The notes: a model not told the origin generated them from the sequence alone. A stretch of 6,175 nucleotides of DNA from UBA1731 sp964440985 (GCA_964440985.1 CAYTWE010000070.1:1-6175), one strand, 5' to 3'. Numbered from the stretch's first letter, positions 1 through 5,810 are shown. Made by a program: numbers and translations.

Positions 1-2
1 GT

Positions 3-13
3 ATTCTACCACA
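3..13 (-). promoter_or_regulatory. Candidate extended -10 promoter for a gene beyond the left edge
   Basis: Read on the minus strand this is TGTGGTAGAAT: a TAGAAT hexamer (positions 3-8) preceded by TGG, which fits the extended -10 consensus TGn-TATAAT. It lies just downstream of the rmuC stop and closely resembles the elements upstream of the TPR and oxidoreductase genes in this window. No good -35 hexamer is seen at 16-18 bp. It probably drives a minus-strand gene whose start is outside the window, which is inference. Confidence 0.4.
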
Positions 14-49
14 CTTGCGCACACCGCATCGCGAACGCTCCGCCGCATC

Positions 50-1336
50 TCACTCTTCGTCATGCGGATTCATCGCGGCGGACTTGCATTCCTTGTCGAG
101 ATTCGCGAGCCTCGCCAGCTCTTTGGCGGGCACAAGGACGTTCAACCCGCCGGTTTCGCCGCCAAGTTTCTTCATGGATACATGATACTGCCTCTGGGCA
201 TCATCAAGCGACTTGCCTATCTTCTCAAGCGCCTGAAAGGCCTGGTCGATGCGCATGACGATCTGCGAGGCCCGCTTCGATATCTCCTTGCTGTCACGAT
301 CAAGCTTCAACCTGTCCAGCACCATCTTGAAAAGGACGAGATAGCCGAAAAGCATCTGCGGAGACGCAAGGACAATGTTGTTTTCGTTGGCGAACGCACC
401 TATCTTCGGATCCGACGACAGCGCAGCGGCGTATGTCGCCTCGCTCGGCATCGCCATTATGACTATCGGGGAATACTCCGCCGTTCCGTCCTTCTCCTTG
501 AGCCTTGCGGGGTAGTCCTTTGATGCAAGACCCTTGATCTGCCTCCGGACGTTTTCGGCATGAACCTTCATGAGGCTTTCCGCATCTGCCGGCCGCCCCT
601 CGTCAGCAGCCCTGACGGCATCAAGGAATGCGTCGATGTTCACCTTCGCATCGATCACAACCTTCCGGTGGAGACCGACCGACACCGTGAAGTCCGGCAG
701 CCCCGCCCCGGAGGCGCCCTCCTGCTCCACGAAGTCAAACCCTGGCTTCAGCCCCGCCTTTTCAAGGGCGTTGCGAACAATGCCTTCGCCCCAGTTGCCC
801 TGATTCTTGTTTCCGCCTTTGAGCGCCGATATGAAGTTCTCCGCCTGACGTCCAAGGCTCTGCGCTTTCTCGCCGACCTCACCAAGCGTTGACTTCAGCT
901 CTGCGCCGAGCTTGACGTTCGCCTCCCGCGAACTTTCGGCGGAGGCCTTCAACTCCGCTATCTTTTCCTTGAGTGCATCAAAGAGCGGCTTGATGTCCTT
1001 GGCGTTCTTTTCGGACAGCACAGACGCCTTCTCCCCCAGCTTCTCCGCCGCAAGAGCCGAAAATTCGCTCTTCAGACTTTCAATCGCCGCATTGAACGTG
1101 TTGCGCTGCTCCTCAAGACGCCCGGCGCAGGAGCGCTCCTTGTCCGCAAGGCGGTCCGCAAGGCTCTCGTCCTTCGCAACGAGAAGCGCACGGAGATTCG
1201 AGTTCTCGCTTTCCAGTCCAACCTTGGCCAGTTCGGCGGCATTTGCTGCGGCGCGGGCCGTGAGCAGCAGACGAATCGCGACGGCAAACGCCGCCGCGAA
1301 GAACCCCGTAAGGCACACAAGCAACAGCTGAATCAC
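50..1336 (-). CDS. rmuC: RmuC family protein (DNA recombination protein, predicted nuclease)
   Basis: Encodes 428 residues, a normal RmuC length. Residues 2-25 form a hydrophobic membrane anchor, about 30-170 are Ala/Glu/Lys-rich coiled coil, and about 170-400 form the RmuC domain. Recognisable blocks are GNWGE (E184), LPDFTV (D215), VVIDAKV (D229, K231), MAMPSEATYAAAL (296-306) and ANENNIVLASPQMLFGYL (316-333). E184, D215 and D229-x-K231 have the layout of a PD-(D/E)xK-type nuclease core. In E. coli RmuC limits inversions at short inverted repeats; the exact biochemical activity of the family is poorly defined. The start is GTG at 1336: CGGAG lies 5 bases upstream, and the membrane segment begins directly after the start. 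It follows the TPR gene after only 14 bases and is probably cotranscribed with it. The stop is TGA. Confidence 0.93.
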   Translation of the reverse strand: MIQLLLVCLTGFFAAAFAVAIRLLLTARAAANAAELAKVGLESENSNLRALLVAKDESLADRLADKERSCAGRLEEQRNTFNAAIESLKSEFSALAAEKLGEKASVLSEKNAKDIKPLFDALKEKIAELKASAESSREANVKLGAELKSTLGEVGEKAQSLGRQAENFISALKGGNKNQGNWGEGIVRNALEKAGLKPGFDFVEQEGASGAGLPDFTVSVGLHRKVVIDAKVNIDAFLDAVRAADEGRPADAESLMKVHAENVRRQIKGLASKDYPARLKEKDGTAEYSPIVIMAMPSEATYAAALSSDPKIGAFANENNIVLASPQMLFGYLVLFKMVLDRLKLDRDSKEISKRASQIVMRIDQAFQALEKIGKSLDDAQRQYHVSMKKLGGETGGLNVLVPAKELARLANLDKECKSAAMNPHDEE

Positions 1337-1350
1337 GCCAACTCCGGGAA

Positions 1351-2745
1351 TCAGGACTTGACGTTCTTCAGCTTCGCCGCCACATCAAGCATTCTGGTGT
1401 TGAGATCCGCGAACGTTACGTCGGTAGAATAGACATCCTTGTAGTAGGCGTACGCCTTCTCAAGGTCACCGGACTGCTCGGCGCACAGACCAAGCTGGTA
1501 GACGATCTTCTTCTTGAGTTCGTCCATCGTCGGAATCTGGTCGCGGGCCGTCTCAAGCTGCATCACGCCCATGTCTATCTGCCCCTTGTGAACGAAGCAC
1601 ATCGCAAGGTAGTAGAGCGCTTCAAGACGGTCTTTCGGACTCTTCTGCGCGAGCTGGAAGTGCTGCACCGCCTCATCGTAGTACTCGTACGTGTAGTACT
1701 GAAGACCAAGCTCGAAATGGAGATGCAGGTCGTTCGGATAGCGCTCCACGCGGGCGGCAAGGTCGTCGAACACGAACTGGTTCTTCTCCGCCTCAAGCTC
1801 CTCAGCCTCCGCCGTCTTGCCCTCCGCCTTGAGCTGCTCGATGCGATGCTCATAGTCCGCCGTGCGCGTGGACGAAAGCATCCTGTCGAGTTCCGGGTCG
1901 GAGCTGTTGAGCTGAATCGCCTTCTCCAATATGTCGATGGCTTCGCCGAACCGCTTGTTCTGCGTGTATATGCGGGCAAGGGCGCGGTAGAAGTTCATGT
2001 TGGCAGGCTCCTTTTCGATCTGCGCAAGCTTCTCCGCTATGAGAGCATCCGCATCGTCACCCACCACCATCGCCTTGTTCGCCTGGTCGAGCTTCTTCGC
2101 CTGCTCCTTGTTGGCGATCAGCTGCTGGAATCCGCCCTTCTTGCCGACGGCGTCGTTCCATCCGGCGGACATCGTGGCCTGCGCCTCGGTGTTCTTGAGA
2201 AGCTGAAGGATGCGCTGGTCGCCCGGCTTGAGGGCCGAAAGCTTCTGGTATGCGTCACGTGCCTTGTCGAATCGCTTTGCGATGGTGTAGTACGTGGCTA
2301 TCCTTTCGAGAAGCGCGGGATCGTTATTGCCGCAGTTGTACGCCGCCTCGATCGTTATGGCGGCCGCCTCAGGCTTGCCGGCCGCCTCAGCGGCCTTCAC
2401 TGCGCACTCGATGTTGCCGGGGTCGAGCGGATTCTGCATCAGCAGCTTCTCCGCCTCGTCCATCGCCTCAAGCCCCTGTCCCTTCTTCGCAAGGCCAAGC
2501 ACCTTCTGTCTGGCAAAGTAGCCGCCAAGCCCCTGCATCTTCTGCGCCAGCGCACTCGGCGGGTTGCTCTTGAACTTGCCTATCTGCGCGGCGCGGAGCA
2601 TACGCCTCGTCTCAAGCGCATCCGGCACCAAGGCAAGTGCCTGCATGAACATCTCGGCCGCAAGGTCGAACTTTCTCGCCTCAAGAGCCTGCCTTCCCCG
2701 ATTCGTGAAATTCTGGGCCTTCTGGGCCGCTGCGTCATTCGCCAT
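1351..2745 (-). CDS. Tetratricopeptide repeat (TPR) protein
   Basis: Encodes 464 residues from the ATG at 2745. That start (MANDAAAQK) is preferred over an in-frame ATG 17 codons upstream: AAAGG sits 10 bases before it, and the upstream codons overlap the promoter. Helical TPR-like repeats are visible at about residues 10-42, 143-176, 250-283, 340-373, 374-407 and 413-446, with typical A/G/Y/A/P positions such as the ALARIY...AIDILEKAIQL and LGLQYY...AVQHFQLA repeats. A charged segment (about 300-330, rich in Glu, Lys and Ala) separates two repeat groups. There is no signal peptide or membrane segment, so it is probably a cytoplasmic scaffold or adaptor. The partner is unknown; rmuC starts 14 bases downstream, which makes a shared role possible but unproven. 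Specific function not recognised. Confidence 0.88.
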   Translation of the reverse strand: MANDAAAQKAQNFTNRGRQALEARKFDLAAEMFMQALALVPDALETRRMLRAAQIGKFKSNPPSALAQKMQGLGGYFARQKVLGLAKKGQGLEAMDEAEKLLMQNPLDPGNIECAVKAAEAAGKPEAAAITIEAAYNCGNNDPALLERIATYYTIAKRFDKARDAYQKLSALKPGDQRILQLLKNTEAQATMSAGWNDAVGKKGGFQQLIANKEQAKKLDQANKAMVVGDDADALIAEKLAQIEKEPANMNFYRALARIYTQNKRFGEAIDILEKAIQLNSSDPELDRMLSSTRTADYEHRIEQLKAEGKTAEAEELEAEKNQFVFDDLAARVERYPNDLHLHFELGLQYYTYEYYDEAVQHFQLAQKSPKDRLEALYYLAMCFVHKGQIDMGVMQLETARDQIPTMDELKKKIVYQLGLCAEQSGDLEKAYAYYKDVYSTDVTFADLNTRMLDVAAKLKNVKS

Positions 2746-2779
2746 GTCGAATATGCCTTTCTTGTACAAGTTGCCGGTA

Positions 2780-2808
2780 AATCTACCACAAATCACATTT
2801 CAATTCAA
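2780..2808 (-). promoter_or_regulatory. Promoter candidate for the TPR-rmuC unit
   Basis: On the minus strand TTGAAT (2803-2808) and TAGATT (2780-2785) are separated by exactly 17 bp, and TGG just upstream of the -10 makes it an extended -10. The -35 overlaps the TGA stop of the oxidoreductase gene. Predicted transcription would start near 2773, giving a leader of about 28 bases before the TPR start at 2745. This supports a separate promoter even though the gap between the two genes is only 59 bases. No terminator-like hairpin with a T run is seen in the gap, so readthrough from the oxidoreductase gene is also possible. Confidence 0.5.
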
Positions 2809-4190
2809 GCCTTGCGCGGCGGCACCTTGAAGTCCTCAGGCTTGAAATAGTGCGTCTTGCGCGTATCGGCGGCGACGTTCGCCGCAAGGACTGCAACTGC
2901 GGATTCGTACGCAAGCTCCGCAGGGCAGTTGAGTTTCGCCCCGTGGCGGCAGGCCGCGAAGAAGTTCTCAAGATGCGGCATGTGCGCGGGCTTGTTCATC
3001 TCGACCGCAAGCGGGTTGCCTGTCGCCTGGGCGGAGATGCGCGTATCGACCGCTATGTCCTTCGTGACCTCCTTCTTCACCTTGTCGCCCTCGGTGGGAA
3101 GTATCCAGCCCTTGTCTATGAACTTCTGCCACTCGGCGTCCGAATAGCCGCCCTCGCGAAGCTCCCTCTGCACGGTGTTGCCGCGAGCGGATATCTCGGC
3201 GATCGTGAGTGCCGCGTTCACGCCCATGAACTGTTCGTAGAATCCGCCACGCGCATTGGACGAGATGACCTGGTACACGGCTTCGTTCTTCGTGCCGTCA
3301 GGCATCGCGAACTCGTATATGCAGTAGACGCGATCGTACGTCTGGCGGCGCGGCGTGAACGCATCCGTTCCGCCTATCGCCGTCACGCTCGACGGCGGGA
3401 CGCCCCATGCCCAGAAGAAGAGGTCTATCTGGTGCGAACCGAGATCGACCATGGAACCGCCGCCGTACTTGTGGAACCAGCGCCAGTTCAGGTACTGCTC
3501 CGCATTCTCGTAGCCATACTTCGTGAGGATGGACTGCTTCGGCGGACGCTTCACCGAGAAGAACGGGGCAAGTGTGCGGTTCCACTGGGCATACGCCGTG
3601 GTGACGCGTCCGAGCATCTCCGGCACCACGTGCTCGAAGCAGTGCCTGTAGCGCGGATTCGAGCGGCGCTGATGCCCGATCTGCAGAAGACGCCCCGTCT
3701 CCTTCTGTACGCGGCACATTTCGGCCGCCTCCTCAAGCTTGTTGCTCATCTCCTTTTCACAGTACACGTGCTTGCCCTTGCGCAGACAGTAGCAGGTGTG
3801 CTCGCAGTGCATCCAGTCAGGGGTGGCGACGACAACCGCATCGATGTTGGCATCTTCCTTGTCAAGCATTTCCCGGTAGTCTTCATAGGTGCGCACATCC
3901 ATGCCGTAACCCTTGAAGAACGCCCGCGCCTGCTGACACTGGAACCTCCATATGTCGCACACGGCGCGTACACGCACCCCAGGAATCCGCGCAAGAGAAT
4001 TGGACAGCACACGCCCTTCCGCGCCCCAGCCTATCATCGCCACGTTTATCGTGTCGTCGTCAGGCCCGATCGGACGCTTATCCTCAGGCAGTTTGCTCTT
4101 GTCATCGCCAAGAATGCTGAAACTCGGCAGAAAACTTGCTGCCACAGCCGCACCCTTCAGGAAATCTCTTCTGTTCGCAGTGAAATTCAT
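2805..4190 (-). CDS. Tat-exported Gfo/Idh/MocA family oxidoreductase
   Basis: Encodes 461 residues. The N-terminus NRRDFLKGAAVAASFLPSF is a twin-arginine (Tat) signal (R7, R8), so export in folded form is expected. A Rossmann fold starts near residue 48 (INVAMIGWGAEGR, GxGxxG at 54-59), followed by CDIW (78-81), VVVATPDWMH (119-128) and the active-site segment VYCEKEMS (142-149, Lys146). The C-terminal alpha/beta domain carries GGGSMVDLGSHQID (243-256), with the family's conserved His253 and Asp256, and ends with the usual helix MPHLENFFAACRHG (404-417). The family performs NAD(P)-dependent redox chemistry on sugars and related substrates; this substrate is unknown. The ATG at 4190 has AGGGG 5 bases upstream; the reading frame is open to 4355 but that extension covers the promoter and would hide the Tat signal. 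It is oddly EKE where most relatives have EKP. Confidence 0.92.
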   Translation of the reverse strand: MNFTANRRDFLKGAAVAASFLPSFSILGDDKSKLPEDKRPIGPDDDTINVAMIGWGAEGRVLSNSLARIPGVRVRAVCDIWRFQCQQARAFFKGYGMDVRTYEDYREMLDKEDANIDAVVVATPDWMHCEHTCYCLRKGKHVYCEKEMSNKLEEAAEMCRVQKETGRLLQIGHQRRSNPRYRHCFEHVVPEMLGRVTTAYAQWNRTLAPFFSVKRPPKQSILTKYGYENAEQYLNWRWFHKYGGGSMVDLGSHQIDLFFWAWGVPPSSVTAIGGTDAFTPRRQTYDRVYCIYEFAMPDGTKNEAVYQVISSNARGGFYEQFMGVNAALTIAEISARGNTVQRELREGGYSDAEWQKFIDKGWILPTEGDKVKKEVTKDIAVDTRISAQATGNPLAVEMNKPAHMPHLENFFAACRHGAKLNCPAELAYESAVAVLAANVAADTRKTHYFKPEDFKVPPRKA

Positions 4191-4211
4191 CTTGTCCCCT
4201 CTTGTCCGCCA

Positions 4212-4222
4212 ATTATACCATA
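4212..4222 (-). promoter_or_regulatory. Extended -10 promoter of the oxidoreductase gene
   Basis: The minus strand reads TATGGTATAAT: a perfect TATAAT (4212-4217) with TGG in front, the extended -10 form. The hexamer at 17 bp upstream (TACCAA) is not a convincing -35, which is acceptable for an extended -10. Transcription would start near 4205, leaving a very short leader of about 15 bases that contains the AGGGG ribosome binding site (4196-4200) and the ATG at 4190. Confidence 0.65.
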
Positions 4223-4333
4223 CACGAATGGCCGTTGGTAGCCAAAGTTTCAACAGAAGATACGAGGAAAGTTGTAATATCTCAATCACGCCGGATCTGA
4301 TGGACTGCAGCCATTTCTTGCTCCCTTCAATTA

Positions 4334-4373
4334 TGCGTCTATTTCTATCTCGCAACTTTGCAATAGAGACGCA
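4334..4373. repeat. Inverted repeat in the gap between the Sel1 and oxidoreductase genes
   Basis: TGCGTCT (4334-4340) and AGACGCA (4367-4373) are perfectly complementary. Pairing can continue inward by several A/T pairs if two bases are bulged, with a short GCAA/TTGC element inside. It lies about 80 bases downstream of the Sel1 stop on the minus strand, where a terminator would be useful, but no T run follows on either strand. The rest of the 230-base gap (4223-4452) holds no gene that I can support. Confidence 0.35.
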
Positions 4374-4452
4374 ATGCCCTTATCATCCAATTCGACCGTC
4401 ATCACACAACGCTGAGTTTTGCGGCAACGGTCACATCTTCGCTGTCATGTCT

Positions 4453-4788
4453 TCAGTTTTCATCAACGACCTTTCGCTCATCATCCGAAAGTTCATGGCC
4501 ATCCTGTGCGGCACGTCGCCACCACTTCGCCGCCTCCGGCTTGTCCTGCTCTACGCCCTCTCCATTGGCGTAGCACAAGCCGAGGTTGTACTGGGCCTTT
4601 GCGCGCCCCTGCTCGGCCGCACGTCGCCACCACTTCACCGCCTCCACCCAAGACTGCTCCACGCCATCTCCATTGGCGTAGCACAAACCGAGGCTGTACT
4701 GCGCATTCGCGTTCCCCTGCTCAGACGCCTTGCGGTACAACTTCACCGCTTCCGTCAACGACAGTTCCTCTGAATCTCTCTTTTGCAT
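4453..4788 (-). CDS. Short Sel1-like repeat (SLR) protein
   Basis: Encodes 111 residues with no signal peptide. It has one partial repeat (AVKLYRKASEQG, about 14-25) followed by Sel1-type units of 36 residues containing AQYSLGLCYANGDGVEQ and AQYNLGLCYANGEGVEQ, each ending in WWRRAAEQG or WWRRAAQDG; a charged tail DERKVVDEN closes it. SLR units are TPR-like helical pairs that serve as protein-binding scaffolds, and the partner is unknown here. The start ATG at 4788 is certain: a stop codon (TAG) immediately precedes it in frame, and AAGGAGG lies 10 bases upstream. The protein is short for this family, which usually has several more repeats, so it may be a minimal scaffold or a shrunken copy. 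It lies 136 bases downstream of the small cysteine protein on the same strand. Confidence 0.85.
   Translation of the reverse strand: MQKRDSEELSLTEAVKLYRKASEQGNANAQYSLGLCYANGDGVEQSWVEAVKWWRRAAEQGRAKAQYNLGLCYANGEGVEQDKPEAAKWWRRAAQDGHELSDDERKVVDEN
4511..4726. repeat. Tandem 108-bp repeat inside the Sel1 gene
   Basis: Two adjacent 108-bp units (4511-4618 and 4619-4726) begin with the same GCACGTCGCCACCACTTC block and share CATTGGCGTAGCACAA at 4563 and 4671. By eye roughly four fifths of positions match, and the differences cluster in the segment encoding the loop between repeats. The period equals 36 codons, one SLR unit, so the gene grew by in-frame duplication. Confidence 0.8.
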
Positions 4789-4924
4789 CTACTCAATGCC
4801 TCCTTTTTCATTTGACAAATCGTTTTACAAATATCCCGCAGCCGCAATGCAATGCCGTCTCGTGCGAACGCGCCTTCATCTTCTCAGGACATATACAATC
4901 CCGCGCCTGTCATATCCAGCGGTT

Positions 4925-5131
4925 TTACATCGAGATGGATGATACGGACGAGGCCGTTCCGTACTCGTCGAACTTCCACACCTCCATCATGCCGTCTCTG
5001 ACGAATGAGATGCAGTTGCCGTTGCTTGTGCAACTGTCGCACCCCTGCAATGTCGTGAGCAGATTTCCGTCGCTGTCGATGATGATCGCCTCTTTCGTAT
5101 GTGGATTGTACATCGCCACCACTGTTTTCAT
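4925..5131 (-). CDS. Unrecognised small protein with a CxxCx5C cluster
   Basis: Encodes 68 residues beginning MKTVVAMYNPHTKEAIII. I do not recognise a family. The sequence looks beta-rich: an aliphatic strand (AIIIDSDGNLLTTL, 15-28), a cysteine turn (C31, C34, C40 within GCDSCTSNGNC), another strand around SFVRDGMMEVWKFDEYG, and a Ser-rich tail ending SSISM. It has no signal peptide or membrane segment. Three cysteines are one short of a usual four-ligand zinc site, so metal binding would need His11, another residue or a partner. The ATG at 5131 is chosen over the longer frame opening at 5266 because AAGGA and AGGAA motifs lie about 9 bases upstream and the added residues would cross the promoter and look non-coding. 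The stop is TAA. It precedes the Sel1 gene on the same strand. Confidence 0.65.
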   Translation of the reverse strand: MKTVVAMYNPHTKEAIIIDSDGNLLTTLQGCDSCTSNGNCISFVRDGMMEVWKFDEYGTASSVSSISM

Positions 5132-5172
5132 GTCAGTTCTTCCTTTCCTTGCTGGTTTGGTGCGGACGCTTC

Positions 5173-5187
5173 GGGGAACCACTCCCC
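5173..5187. repeat. Short hairpin in the leader of the small cysteine protein gene
   Basis: GGGGA (5173-5177) and TCCCC (5183-5187) can pair around a 5-base loop. If transcription starts near 5204 this stem lies in the untranslated leader, about 25 bases ahead of the ribosome binding region. No T run follows, so it is not a terminator. It could affect message stability or may be chance. Confidence 0.3.
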
Positions 5188-5210
5188 TTGCCGTCGGCAT
5201 CCTGTATATG

Positions 5211-5239
5211 ATAATACCCATCTGCACCCGCAGATGCAA
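5211..5239 (-). promoter_or_regulatory. Promoter candidate with a palindrome in its spacer
   Basis: On the minus strand TTGCAT (5234-5239) and TATTAT (5211-5216) are separated by 17 bp. The -10 matches 5 of 6 consensus bases and the -35 matches 3 of 6. A perfect inverted repeat, CATCTGC-ACCC-GCAGATG (5219-5236), fills the spacer and touches the -35. A dyad in this position is typical of an operator for a dimeric repressor or of a spacer-binding activator, but no regulator gene is present in the window. Predicted leader length before the start at 5131 is about 73 bases. Confidence 0.4.
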
Positions 5240-5460
5240 CCCCCTCAGCGATTTTTCAGAACGCAAACGGTAACATCTATTCGCACGGTCTCCCTGAGTT
5301 TACGTGACAGTTGGAGTTGAAACGCGGCGCGACGGACGTCGCCGTCAAGCTGAGCGGCAGATGACTCCACCCCGAATACAGCGCGACCAAGACCAATGCG
5401 GACATGGACGGCGGCAAGACCAACATGGGTGCACCGATGCGCATGACCGTGCGGATCTGA
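5215..5460 (+). pseudogene. Decayed plus-strand coding remnant with two internal TGA codons
   Basis: In the frame of position 5215 the sequence reads like real protein: AIFQNANGNIYSHGLPEFT, then TGA (5305-5307), QLELKRGATDVAVKLSGR, then TGA (5362-5364), LHPEYSATKTNADMDGG and KTNMGAPMRMTVRI, ending at TGA 5458-5460. Composition and codon choice are protein-like through both stops, and each internal TGA falls where a Trp would be natural (TGG changed to TGA). The frame is closed upstream by TAA at 5212, no start is visible, and the left end overlaps the promoter candidate of the divergent small gene. I read it as the C-terminal remnant of a lost gene of unknown family. An alternative is DNA from an element that reads TGA as Trp. 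Confidence 0.45.
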
Positions 5461-5500
5461 AGACCGCGATGACGGACAACGGGTTGCGTCATCCGGTAGG

Positions 5501-5520
5501 GCGCGACGTCCCTGTCGCGC
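5501..5520. repeat. REP-like GC-rich palindrome
   Basis: GCGCGAC (5501-5507) and GTCGCGC (5514-5520) pair perfectly around the 6-base loop GTCCCT. A G-T pair can extend the stem by one. The very GC-rich stem in a gene-free region resembles dispersed REP-type intergenic palindromes; related GCGCGACGT strings recur at 5740-5749 and GCGACGTCGC at 5756-5765. Copy number elsewhere in the genome cannot be judged from here. Confidence 0.5.
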
Positions 5521-5549
5521 TGGGTTGTATCATGCGGGCGCGGAAGTTC

Positions 5550-5651
5550 GTTGCTTTCGCTGCGGGGAGTTCTGGAGTCTTGGAGTTCGGGGCGAATAGT
5601 GGAACGACTTCGCGCCTCCAAGCCTCCGAAACTCCCGGTGGCGAAAGCAAC
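5550..5651. repeat. 102-bp imperfect palindrome with 36-base arms
   Basis: Left arm 5550-5585 and right arm 5616-5651 align without gaps: 30 Watson-Crick pairs, 3 G-T pairs and 3 mismatches. The ends are perfect (GTTGCTTTCGC against GCGAAAGCAAC), as are the inner CTTGGAG/CTCCAAG. The 30-base centre adds GCGAA/TTCGC (5592-5596 with 5609-5613) and closes on a 12-base loop. Written as RNA from the plus strand the imperfect positions include G-U wobbles (for example U5561-G5640 and G5562-U5639); in minus-strand RNA the same positions would be A-C mismatches. It could be a MITE or large REP-type element, or encode a long hairpin RNA. No flanking target duplication is obvious. Confidence 0.7.
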
Positions 5652-5690
5652 AGCACCCCAGTGGCATCTGCCCGCAGGCGATCTCTTCAA

Positions 5691-5711
5691 GGGCGTGCTG
5701 TGGACACGCTC
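5691..5711. repeat. Small hairpin
   Basis: GGGCGTG (5691-5697) pairs with CACGCTC (5705-5711) around the loop CTGTGGA, with one G-T pair. It adds to the dyad cluster but has no T run, and its role is unknown. Confidence 0.35.
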
Positions 5712-5729
5712 CGCGTTCCCGCAGCCGAA

Positions 5730-5753
5730 TTTTCACTTGGCGCGACGTGAAAA
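5730..5753. repeat. Small inverted repeat
   Basis: TTTTCAC (5730-5736) and GTGAAAA (5747-5753) are perfectly complementary around a 10-base centre that contains GGCGCGAC. Position in the intergenic dyad cluster suggests a binding site or a remnant repeat end. No function can be assigned. Confidence 0.35.
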
Positions 5754-5810
5754 CCGCGACGTCGCCCTTAATTTACAGGGGTTGGGCAATTTTCTTGCCC
5801 GAAAAAATGG

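Larger units (their letters stand above)
5461..5810. other. Gene-free region dense in inverted repeats
   Basis: About 350 bases with no reading frame that looks coding in composition on either strand, although some frames happen to stay open. It contains at least four separate dyads (5501-5520, 5550-5651, 5691-5711, 5730-5753) plus a GGGCAA/TTGCCC stem at 5784-5800. The repeats have different sequences, so this is not one array. It separates a decayed gene from a transposase fragment and looks like accumulated intergenic repeat elements. Confidence 0.5.

Noticed and set aside
1588..2850. 420-codon open frame on the plus strand
   Set aside because: It is the antisense shadow of the TPR gene; Leu/Arg/Val-rich composition, no recognisable domain and no ribosome binding site.
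2850..4241. 463-codon open frame on the plus strand
   Set aside because: Antisense shadow of the oxidoreductase gene, whose motifs are unmistakable on the minus strand; His/Arg/Leu-rich nonsense composition.
4191..4355. N-terminal extension of the oxidoreductase to an upstream ATG
   Set aside because: The extension crosses the TATAAT promoter, lacks family similarity and would bury the Tat signal that starts at 4190.
5132..5266. N-terminal extension of the small cysteine protein
   Set aside because: Arg-rich, non-coding appearance, covers the promoter candidate; a good ribosome binding site precedes ATG 5131.
5277..5690. 137-codon minus-strand frame
   Set aside because: Low-information composition across several inverted repeats and no recognisable motif; likely a chance open frame in GC-rich DNA.
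5304..5750. 148-codon plus-strand frame through the repeat region
   Set aside because: Arg/Gln/Ser-rich composition, no ribosome binding site, runs through the 102-bp palindrome and conflicts with the more protein-like frame at 5215-5460.
5501..5753. CRISPR array
   Set aside because: The dyads differ in sequence and spacing; there is no regular direct repeat with unique spacers and no cas gene.
5784..5807. GGGCAA/TTGCCC stem next to a run of six A as a terminator
   Set aside because: On the plus strand the stem is followed by A rather than T; on the minus strand the T run comes before the stem. Neither orientation makes an intrinsic terminator.
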